A DNA stretch of 64,000 bases from Larix kaempferi (lineage: Eukaryota > Streptophyta > Pinopsida > Pinales > Pinaceae): the NCBI GenBank assembly GCA_027924585.1, contig BSBM01000826.1, positions 13,485,501 through 13,549,500 on the forward strand, given 5' to 3'. Below the pieces are notes generated by a model. The model was not told the origin of the DNA. It did no database searches and worked only from the letters and a program-made list of their open reading frames with translations. Position numbers and translations under genes: made by a program. Positions 55,505-64,000 of this stretch are shown piece by piece. The number at the start of each line of letters is the position of its first letter. Within the stretch, counting starts at the first letter, position 1.

Positions 55505-56575
55505 CATGATAGTCCTTTCCTTCTCCCGATTCCACAAGATCCATTTTTTGGGCATTTTTTCATGCCCCTCGTCGCCTCGATTTGCGTGCCACATCGGCCG
55601 TCGTCCATTTTTTATGAGTCTTATATCGTCGGATTCAGTTTTCCATGCTCGTGATGATGCTTGAGATCATTTCTCACTCTCACCTCCATATTTTTCGGGC
55701 ATTTTTTCTCATGCCCCTCGTCGCCTCGATTTGCGTGCCACATCGATCGTCGTCCATTTTTTACGAGTCTTATATCACCGGATTCAGTTTTCCATGCTCG
55801 TGATGATGCTTGAGATCATTTCTCGCTCTCACCTCCATATTTTTTGGGCATTTTTTCCCATGCCCCTCGTCGCCGTGATTTGCGTGCCACATTGGTCGTC
55901 GTCCATTTTTTACGAGTCTTATATCGCCGGATTCAGTTTTCCGCGCACGTGATGATGCTTGAGATCATTTCTTGCTCTCACCTCCATATTTTTCGGGCAT
56001 TATTTCCCATGCCTCTCGTCGCCTCAATTTGCATGCCACATTTACCGTCGTCCGTTTTTTACAAGTCTTATATCGTCGGATTCAGTTTTCCACGCTCGTG
56101 ATGATGCTTGAGATCATTTCTCGCTCTCACCTCCATATTTTTTGGGCATTTTTTCCCATGCCCCTCGTTGCCTCGATTTGTGTGCCACATCGACCGTCGT
56201 TCATTTTTTACAAGTCTTATATCACCGGATTCGGTTTTCCGCGCCCGCGATGATGCTTGAGATCATTTCTCGCTCTCACGCCCAGATTTTTCAGGCATCT
56301 TTTACATACCCCCTCGTTGCCTCAGTTTGCGTGCCACATCGACCGTCGTCCGTTTCTGATGAATCTTATACCGCCGGAATCAGTTTTCCGTGCTCGTGAT
56401 GATGCTTGAGATCATTTCTTGCTCCCACCCCTATTTTTGGGCATTTTTTCAAAATGCCACTCATCACCTCGGTTTGCGTGCCACATTGGTCGTTGCCTAT
56501 TTTTGACAATATTCATGTCACCAGATTGATTTTTCTGCACTCATGACGACGCTCGAGACCATTTCTCGCTCTCAT
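55505..56575. repeat. 149-bp tandem array in Tat-A 3' region
   Basis: The motif GTGATGATGCTTGAGATC occurs at 55651, 55800, 55949, 56098, 56247 and 56396, exactly 149 bp apart, and a diverged unit at 56543. Units share CCCCTCGTCGCCTCGATTTG and CCGGATTCAGTTTTCC. Overlapping open frames of about 85 residues in it are by-products of the repeat. Confidence 0.95.
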
Positions 56576-58384
56576 CAATACCTTTTTGTTCGGTATAGTT
56601 TTACCCCCTTTTCAGGTCGAGCAATTCGATTTACGAAAAAGGCACTTAGGGAGTTTCTGTTAAGCTCTTTTCTGACTCCTAAAACAATGAAAAAATCACC
56701 GAGCAACCTTGATTCCTTTCATGCTCGCTAAACGTATCTGAAAGGGCATCTACCTGGTATAAGTTTACCCCTTTTCCGGACCTTGTAGACTAATTATGAA
56801 AAAGGAATACTCTAGTCACATCAGTTGGAAGAGTTCTCCATTTGCATCATTTTATGCTTTTTCGAGCCTTGGAGACTAACTTACGAAAAAGAACACCAAT
56901 GGAGTCCACTTACCGCTTTCAGACTCTCTAAACATGAAAGTGACCATGAGCAAACACCATCCTGGGCTCGTATAAATCCACAGGGCGGTACTCCACCACC
57001 ACTGCAGAGTCTTCATATCATTTTCAGACTCCTTAAAAATGAAAGCACTCATGAGCACGAACAGTCCTGGGCTCACAAAATCCACAAGATAGTACCATTT
57101 CATAGCACACTTTTATCCCTTCTTGGAGCTCATTAAAACTACAAAGAAGGACCCAATGGTGCTTCTCGGCACCACAACAGATCACGTCTACTCATATGGC
57201 AGATTCCCCATGTTGGTCGCCTTTGTTCAGATCATTCTGCAGTATGTCACCCTGAGAGTCCCTCTACAACATCCATCAGCTTGTCCCCCCCATAGTCACT
57301 CCAATCTACAATACACACCCTTCAGTCCTTAAAGCTATGATCCCCACACCTACAAGTCAGTTTCCTACGCTTCCACGTCAACCATGTCGTCATGCTATGA
57401 ACAAAGGAAGTTTGAGTCCACCCACTCTATGACCCCAGTTACTTCCCATCCCCACAGTATGGCAGTCCTACCATCAGTACTATCACACTTCAGTTCTACA
57501 CCTCGCACTCATATCAAGGAAACATCATTGCCTTGATAGTTGTCGGTCTCCCTTTGTTAACGCCAACCAAATTTATTCCAGAGGATAGACCTAGAGGTCC
57601 CTGTGCCTTGGACTCATCACCATTAGCGATGAGTGCCTACGGATCGTTTTGAAAGGAGTCCTCAGTGCCTCTCGAAATAATTGTTTCTAACATGCTCGAC
57701 TTCAACACCTTGATCGCGTCGTTGAGACTCGCACAGGGTATTGGTCCTTTCAGTTATTTGTTGAAGACCCCAGATACCACCTGATTCTTCCACATTTGAG
57801 AGTCTACTTATGGAAACAACCAGTTACATTTTTCGATAGATATCCGGGTTGCGCATGGCGACAGTATTCAGATGTACCCCAGTTTTATACTCCCTCGAGT
57901 ATACAGTTACATATACTCCTCAGAGTTGACTCACAGTTGTTGAGTCCCTACAGATGTTGGACACCTTCAGTTTTAGTAGTTCATCAACCCTTCTGATACC
58001 TTTTTCAGAACGGTTGGTACATTTTTTCCAGTGTATCAGTTATTCAGATCAGTCATGATATGACCATGAGTATGTCCCAGCATTGTGTCCCCTTTGGACC
58101 ATTATGACGTACCAACAGATTTTTTATGTATTAATCAGGTCCCCCTTCTTGGGACTAATTGTTATGTATATGTCTTGATACGAGCATGGGTATGCCCGCC
58201 TCGTCCATTATTAGAGATTATCCCTCATTCATATTGAGGCCATGTAATATTTTTTGTTTTTACAGCTTCCAAGGGGCCGTTGATCCAGTCTCCAACCAGT
58301 CTCTTCTCTACTCCAAACCCCAGGAAAAACAAAAAAGAACTATGATGTCTATCGGCCATACGATGAGCTCCTACCCTCACACAT
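56576..58384 (+). other. 3' non-coding region of Tat-A
   Basis: No supported coding frame. The first 550 bases repeat motifs such as TTTACCCC(C)TTTTC, CGAAAAAGG and CAGACTC(T/C)(C/T)TAAA, shared with the Gypsy-B 3' region (10440-10900, minus). The remainder to the PPT is unassigned. Confidence 0.6.
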
Positions 58385-58396
58385 CAGGGGGCAATC
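58385..58396 (+). promoter_or_regulatory. Polypurine tract of Tat-A
   Basis: CAGGGGGCAATC directly before the 3' LTR. Confidence 0.65.
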
Positions 58397-59446
58397 TGTT
58401 AACACCCAAAAAGTTCTCACTAGCTCATTCCCTTATTCACATGCCCCTTTTGTCCACTTTTCCACCATTTGAGCCTCTAAAGCCATCAAAAGGTCACCAA
58501 AAAGACCATAATACACCCTTTGCCCCCTCAAAATATATATTTTTCCTCAAAAAAAATAAAACAACCCTAAAAAAGGGTCCAGAATTCCCAAAAATATTAA
58601 AAGGGAATAAAAATATTCAAAATATTCAAAAAATGAAAAAAAGAGCGAAAAAGGTACCTAAACCATGTTGGTCAATACCATTGGTTTTCTCAAAACCATA
58701 ATGGTATTCCCCACCACCAAAAACTATAAAAAGGTGGTAGGGGCTCCTCACTTTCCATCCATCCATATTCCTATCCTTATGCTTTCAAAATCTTGTTGGT
58801 AGTACGGTTGCCGTTACACCAAAACCCGCAAGTGATTGGTAAACTCACCATCGCCAGATTTCAAGGATCCACAAGAGGCGATTAGTCCCTTGTCACGATA
58901 CACCAGGGAGTGCTGACTACTTGCAAATTCGTGCAACAATATCCCCCTCAGTGCGAGCCGAGTGTGTATCGAACTCGTGACCTCTAGCTCTGATACCAAT
59001 TGTTGGTAGTATGGCTGCCGTTACACCAAAACTCGCAGGTGATTGGTAAACTCACCACCGCTAGATTTCAAGGATCCACGAGAGGCGATTAGTCCCTTGT
59101 CACGATACACCGGGGAGTGTTGACTACTTGCAAATTCGTGCAACAAATCTCTCTTGAGTTCTTTGACCATTGTAGCAATCTTGGAGAAGAGACCATTGGA
59201 GCCTAGAGCATCTCAACCTTGGAGCTGCTCAACACCAAACATCCTCACCATTTAAAGTATTGCAATACAAAGTCATTTTTTATTTTCGTTTCTTGGTCTT
59301 GTTCTCAAATCTTTTCAAGTTTATTGTTATATGCACATATTAGTTTAGATTTAATTCATAATCGTTTTTACTTTCTATATTGAAACTGTTATCACATTGT
59401 TGATAGGTGCATCCTTGCACATGCTTGGTTGAAAAACCAAGCAACA
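58397..59446 (+). repeat. 3' LTR of Tat-A, containing a TRIM
   Basis: 1050 bp, of which 357 are the TRIM plus one duplicated target. The rest matches the 5' LTR parts. The uninterrupted AAGTTTATTGTTA at about 59318 is the empty site for Copia-2. Confidence 0.9.
58794..59145 (-). mobile_element. TRIM (miniature LTR retrotransposon), complete
   Basis: 352 bp. LTRs of 145 bp at 58794-58938 and 59001-59145 (TGTTGGTAGTA...CGTGCAACA), an internal segment of only 62 bp and a perfect AATCT target-site duplication (58789-58793 and 59146-59150). On the minus strand the internal segment starts with the PBS TGGTATCAGAGC, two bases from its LTR, and ends with the PPT GAGGGGGAT. No coding capacity. The LTRs differ at 9 sites, all transitions. 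Confidence 0.95.
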
Positions 59447-60720
59447 ACTGTTGTGGCTCTAGAGTAGCAATCTTCTCTTTATATGCTATCTCCATATATA
59501 CCATTTATGCCTTAAGATTGTCAATTGCATCACCAATCTTGAGTATGGTAGCTTCTACCTCAGGTTCCTCTTCGCACTCAGGTATCTTCACGCAGACTGT
59601 TGGGACCATTTCTTTGAGTCTACGATGTTTCTCTTGGGAATGATCTAGCTCTCTCCTCTTCTCCACGGATTCACCCTTCATCTCCTTGTAGTTTTACTCT
59701 AACTATAGGTGTTGGTTATAAGAAGTAATTTCTTTGTCCCGAATTTCTTCCAAAACCTGCAGGTGCAAATTGTGTAATTCTTCTAGGGGTAGCATAACGA
59801 CATTGATATCTAGGTGCTCCAACCACTTCTAACCTTCAGCCACTTCATCATTTGGGAAAATGAAATTTTCTTGGCTCAATCCTGACCAAGCAAGGTCTCA
59901 TCGTCAAGGAAGACGTATTTCTTTTCCTTTGGCTTGACTCTCCTGACTTTCCCTCAGAGTCGGATTCGCACACCAAGTCCTGCTGAACTTGTTTTATCTT
60001 CACGACAATGCTTTTCAGCTCTAAGAGGTTCTGGATGAGGTTCGCTAGGACCTCTATGCTTTTGCTTTCCTTCAGAGCAAGCGCCTCTTCTAAGTGCTCG
60101 TTGACTCAAGTTGCGATGCTTTCATACTCATCTGCATGCAACTGCACTTTGCTTGGTGGTATGTTTTATTTATGCTCCTTTCTATGCCCTTTTCCAGCAC
60201 TACGCTTTCACGGTCCTTCCTCTTTTCTCCAAACTACGCCTCAACAGTTCCTTTATGAACTCCTTCTTGGAATGTTTCTTTGGCTTACACACTGGTAATT
60301 TCTTCCCCACCCTGTGGATCTCCAACTTCGATTTCGTCTGATGTTGTGTTGATCGTTACTGGCGAATCAACCTTCCATTCTTACGGCCAGTCCTCCATAA
60401 TCAGCTCAATATTCGGCGAATCAAGCTGGTACAACCCTTCAAACCATTATGGGTTCTGCTTCTCAGCCCTTGGATGCATATATATGAAGTGAAGGTCAGC
60501 TTTGAATATGAGCCTACAGATATGCGCAGTTGTTACATCCTTTGTGATGTGCAGAGTGCATTGGATAACATCGCACAACTGCTCATACTAGGTGATCATC
60601 TTCTCATTGTTCACCCGTTGTCTATCTATCTTCGCGTTTACCCACATCTAGACATACCTATTCCTCTACAATATCCCATAATAACTGGAACATACTGTCC
60701 GTAAAGTGTCTCTTTCCATC
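59447..60720 (-). pseudogene. Coiled-coil protein remnant, 5' part
   Basis: Minus-strand continuation of 35853-36450 beyond Tat-A. Pieces include KEMKGESVEKRRELDHSQEK, EVEATILKIGDAIDNLKA and YKEKIATLEPQQ next to the junction; further up HLEEALALKESKSIEVLANL, LIFKADLHFIYMHPRAEKQN and VDSPVTINTTSDEIEVGD. Several stops and frameshifts. I recognise no domain. The N-terminal part seems folded and the C-terminal part coiled coil. Confidence 0.5.
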
Positions 60721-60839
60721 CCAGAAATGCGATGAGAACTAGCAGCCAACTATAGTGGAAAGGGCTTCCACTTTCCCGAGTCTCTCGGGCATTGTCCAAG
60801 AACTCGTTCAACAAATAACTAAACCAATTGTACCCAGTA

Positions 60840-62473
60840 TGTAATATACTGATTTTGACCCTTTTGCATTAAAATTGTAAATGATGTAAATATCATTATT
60901 TAATCATGGTGAGGAGCTCAAGGCCAAGGCCCCGCCATCCATTTAGCTTTGTATGTATCGGCAATTAAAAATAGATTCCTATGATTCTTGTGCTAGACAT
61001 GCACAATGTAAATTAAGACATCATGTAAATACAAATTTTAATGAAATGCCCACAATTAGCTATGCAATGCAACAAAGAGATGGGGGCATGATTTCACAAG
61101 GAATAGGGAGGGAAATTATTCAAACCCTTGAGCCAATAGTGTTAATCCAAATTTCATGAGAAAACCCATAAACCACCAACTACCCATTTTGGGTTATGCA
61201 CCCAATCATTTAATTCTTCCAAGAGTTGGTTGAGGCAGTTAATGCCTTGGGAAGAATGGAGAGGTATGGCAGTCAATTTCGTGTATGGGCAAGCCATCAA
61301 TCTGGAAAATCGTATTTTTGCTTCTTGGGCAAGAAAACACCCACGAAATGGTGCCCAAAGCCATCTTTCACCCATGGCCTTTGCCCTCTCACGCAGTCTG
61401 AGCTAGCTGGGCTTTCCCCATCATGTTTTTCACCATTTTTCCTGCATTTTCCATGCCTGGGAACTCGTTTTTGTGTTGCACAATGGCTGGGAGGAAGGGA
61501 GCCACATTTTTGGAGTTTATGGAGGCCGTTTTTGTCCCTTGAATGCCCATAAACGTTTTCTGGAAACGATTTTTCTCTCCTAGGGTGATTCCCCAATTGC
61601 CATTTCGTTTTTGGTTGCCCAACATTTTTCTGCAGCTAATGGAAACTCCATTTTGGACATCCCACTGAAAAAAAACGTTTTTCTTCATGCCCAACAATTG
61701 TGGTTTTGTTGTTATGTGCATCTTTGTTTTGGTTTGAACTTGTGAGCAAGGAATTTGGAGTGGTGGTGGATAGAATTGGCTTGATAAACCTAGTGAGGGG
61801 AGTAACCTCTCAGAAAGATCAAAAGGGCTAGCTACTCTTCTATGCACACCTTGGACAACACTAGAATGGAAGGTATGGCCTGAGGGACTGTGTATTGGTG
61901 AAGGGAATACTTTCTTGAGTGAGGTGTGTAGGCATTGTGGGTGCCAAGCTAGGTAGATCTTGTATAGGGCATCCATATCTCTATGGTTGAGCTCACTAGC
62001 TTAGAAATTCTTCCTTTCCATTGCCTTAGTAGCCTAATAAACCCAATTGTAGATTGGCTTGGCTCATTTTGGTGTATGTTTGGCTATGTGTGAGTCTGGT
62101 GTTCCCTTGTTCCTTGTAGAAATCATGCCCAACTCGGGGGTGGCAGTTGTATCAAGAGATTGATAAGCACAACTGGCCTATGGTTGGGTGGAACGTTGCA
62201 GTTGCATAGCTGGTTGCTCGGGACTACTTTGTTTTAAGATAAGTACTCTCATGCGTTAAATTCTGCAATGCAATTATTTAATGTTTGTTATGAAAATGTT
62301 TGAATGTATGCTAGATATGTAGATGATTTTTAATTCCGATGTGTTTAATTACAATATGTACATGTATATGTCTTTTTTATCAATGAGTTTTTACTTAATG
62401 GATATGGGGCTAGATGCCCAGATTTAATGTCACGTTCTCTCCCTTGCTCGGTTTGATGGGAGGGGACTTGACA
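60840..62473 (+). repeat. 5' LTR of a chromovirus
   Basis: A probable 1.63-kb LTR beginning TGTAATATACTGATTTTGACC and ending GGGGACTTGACA, followed by a primer-binding site three bases on. The end segment (TTTGATGGGAGGGGACTTGACA) is typical of plant chromoviruses. The start is placed by the TG and typical first bases; no partner LTR is in the window. Open frames on the minus strand at 61389-61976 are unsupported. Confidence 0.6.
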
Positions 62474-62476
62474 GTG

Positions 62477-62490
62477 TGGTATCAGAGCCA
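62477..62490 (+). promoter_or_regulatory. Primer-binding site of the chromovirus
   Basis: TGGTATCAGAGCCA, three bases after the LTR. Confidence 0.85.
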
Positions 62491-63572
62491 TAGGCTATAA
62501 CAATGGGCCTCTATGGGCCAAGTATGATCAGAGTTACACGGGGAAGACTCCTTCCTTATCACCACAGGTTACCATGTTGGGCCTAAACAGGCTAAGGTTG
62601 AACAGTTTGTAGAGTTGTAGAGGAAAAGTCACCTCCTGTTCAGCAATAATCATCACAGAAAGAAAGGAAAAATTTTGAATTTTTCTAATTGTTTTCGAAA
62701 TTTTGCCTAAGACTGTGGCAGCGAAATTAATGTTAATTTCTGTGACATGGTTGGCGGGTTTAGCGTTAACTTTGGCAACTCTATCGGTGATTTTAGCATT
62801 AAATTGTGTGACGCGACGGCGAAGTTAATGAAAAATTTTGCGACGCGCGTACAACGAAATTAACGTTAAGATCTGCGAACGCCGGCGGCAATTTTAATGT
62901 TAAAATCTGCGATGCACGCTGTGCGCGCGGAGAAAATAACCTTAAGATCCGCGACAAGGGCGGCGAATTTTAGCTTAAAATTCCACGACAAGGGCAGTGA
63001 TTTTTAAGCTAAATATTCGCAACACCGGCGACAATTTTAACAATAATATTCACGACACCGGTGGCAATTTTAGCGATAATATTTGCGACACCGGCGGCAA
63101 TTTTAACGATAATATCCGCGACACCGGCGGCCATTTTACCCTTAAAATTTGCGACACGGGCAGAGGAGAATTTGATAAGTCCACCAAACGGGGAAAATAC
63201 AACAGCTTTTCCCTGAGATTTTCAGGTGCCAAAAATGGAAAATCGCTATGAAAGTTATGCGCCAGATTGTGCGAAATCAAAGGATTTACAAAAAAAAAAC
63301 AAAAAACAAGGGGGCAAGCCCCCTTAACCCTCGTTGTCCCCCTGAGACAGTCGTCCCCTTGAGATAGTCGTTGATTGTGACAAATTCTATGATTGGACAA
63401 GTTGTCAATATAGGATTTTCCCATTTACATGCAACCAATTCATGATATTATAATGCAGCTAACAGTTGTGTTTATAAACACATTTTGCAGAATTATAGTC
63501 ACATCAAAGCAACATTCCAGATAAGTGTAGTTGGAAATTTTTGGTCTTGGTTGGGCCAAGAATATCAACATC
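62491..63572 (+). other. Chromovirus leader
   Basis: About 1.1 kb with no coding frame apart from the one produced by the minisatellite (62700-63170). An AC-rich A-run lies at 63280-63305. Confidence 0.6.
62700..63170. repeat. 33-bp minisatellite in chromovirus leader
   Basis: The last four units (CGACACCGGCGGCAATTTTA + ACGATAATATCCG) are near-identical at 33 bp. Upstream units diverge progressively (GCGACAAGGGCGGCGAATTT and others) over about 12 further positions. Confidence 0.8.
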
Positions 63573-64000
63573 ATGGATGATGCACAAGATCCCTATGATC
63601 CTGAGACAGATTCCATAGGGAAAAACATACATGTTGAGAATGCTGAAACAGAATCCAATGGGAGAAGAAATCGAGAGACTCCCCCAGATATTGCAGCCAC
63701 CATGAGGAGCCTAAGGGTGGAGTTGCAAAGTTGTAGAGAAGATAATGAAAGGATGATTAAAGCTCAGGAAGAACAAAATCAGTTAAATGCAACCATGCTG
63801 CAGAGTTTGACAGACATCCAAAGGAAAATAAACTTTAGGCATCAGACATCAAATCCAGAAAGGAGTGGCAGTAGTTTAAGGAGGAATTCCCGCAAGAGGT
63901 CCAATATCTCAAGAAGAGGTTCTAGAGACAGAACATATACTCTAGAAATCTCTTCTAGCGGATCATCTTACTCTGAAGGATCCATTGAGGGTTCAAGCTC
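63573..64000 (+). CDS. gag: Chromovirus gag, N-terminal part, open to the window edge
   Basis: From ATG 63573 (MDDAQDPYDPETDSIGKN) 142 codons run to the window end without a stop. The start is acidic, followed by a helical stretch (MRSLRVELQSCREDNERMIK) and a Ser/Arg-rich basic part (SLRRNSRKRSNISRRGSRDR). The capsid domain should follow outside the window. It lies 1.1 kb after a chromovirus LTR and PBS on the same strand, the expected place for gag. Unlike the other gag copies here it shows no damage so far. The family assignment rests on the LTR and PBS rather than on this segment. Confidence 0.65.
   Translation, partial: MDDAQDPYDPETDSIGKNIHVENAETESNGRRNRETPPDIAATMRSLRVELQSCREDNERMIKAQEEQNQLNATMLQSLTDIQRKINFRHQTSNPERSGSSLRRNSRKRSNISRRGSRDRTYTLEISSSGSSYSEGSIEGSS

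Larger units (their letters stand above)
36451..59446 (+). mobile_element. Tat-A: Tat/Ogre-like Ty3 retrotransposon with antisense gene, nested
   Basis: LTRs begin TGTTAACACCC (36451, 58397) and end AAGCAACA (44316, 59446). The 5' LTR is split by Copia-2 and the 3' LTR by a TRIM. Without these the element is about 15.5 kb with LTRs of about 690 bp. The order is PBS, minisatellite leader, gag, knuckle, protease, two further knuckles, RT, RNase H, integrase, archaeal-type RNase H, an antisense gene, a 149-bp array, PPT. Size, PBS and second RNase H place it in the Tat/Ogre group. Flanks ATTAT and ACTGT differ at two sites, both transitions, so the target-site duplication is only tentative. Gag-pol has several frameshifts and stops. 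Confidence 0.88.

Noticed and set aside
55388-56399. A chain of overlapping ~85-codon frames with SHAPRRLDL and SPCS motifs
   Set aside because: Produced by the 149-bp array; each unit shifts the frame, so the same short protein reappears.
61389-61976. 195-codon minus-strand frame
   Set aside because: Falls inside the probable chromovirus LTR. Composition is ordinary and I recognise no motif.

Overview
This window is repeat-dense plant nuclear DNA. Almost every recognisable feature is an LTR retrotransposon, a piece of one, a LINE remnant, or a tandem array carried by one. I found no convincing host gene, rRNA or tRNA gene. Elements of 15-16 kb in nested stacks, plant-type primer-binding sites (TGGTATCAGAGC and TGGCGACTCTGCTGG) and Tat/Ogre-type Ty3 elements with an added RNase H point to a seed plant with a very large genome. 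A gymnosperm is my guess, not a demonstrated fact.

Layout. 1-822: end of a minus-strand Copia element (Copia-0). 823-3240: plus-strand Tat-like gag remnant split by a solo LTR (1505-1953). 3900-5480: minus-strand gag/protease remnant with an 11-residue repeat. 7420-8077 and 24053-24760: the two halves of a LINE 3' end, split by a Ty3-type element (Gypsy-B, 8078-24052, minus, TSD ATCAA), which is itself split by Copia-1 (11945-18967, minus, TSD GAAAC). 25000-28600: low-complexity DNA with a palindromic tandem repeat and a polypyrimidine tract. 28660-29790: Copia LTR end and decayed gag. 30881-33558: minus-strand chromovirus gag/protease with its 5' LTR. 33559-35851: rearranged LTR-type blocks and a Copia RNase H tail. 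35853-36450 and 59447-60720: a decayed coiled-coil reading frame, split by a 23-kb Tat/Ogre-like element (Tat-A, 36451-59446, plus). Copia-2 (37023-44194, TSD TATTG) sits in the 5' LTR of Tat-A, and a 352-bp TRIM (58794-59145, TSD AATCT) sits in its 3' LTR. 60840-64000: 5' LTR, minisatellite leader and open gag start of a chromovirus that continues past the window.

How the parts work. Tat-A carries the full gag, protease, RT, RNase H and integrase series, disabled by frameshifts and stops. It also has a second, archaeal-type RNase H downstream of integrase with all acidic residues kept. On its opposite strand lies an extra gene with a plant-mobile-domain-like protein, its own TATA box and two candidate introns, the first of which holds a 33-bp minisatellite. 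Copia-1 and Copia-2 are separate insertions that share the same internal deletions in RT and lack gag, protease and integrase, so they look like a non-autonomous lineage moved in trans. Gypsy-B, and probably the 3900-5480 remnant, encode only a zinc knuckle and a protease.

The most interesting candidates are the antisense gene of Tat-A, the trans-mobilised Copia lineage, the capsid-less and RT-less protease elements, and the recurrent 33-bp minisatellites.
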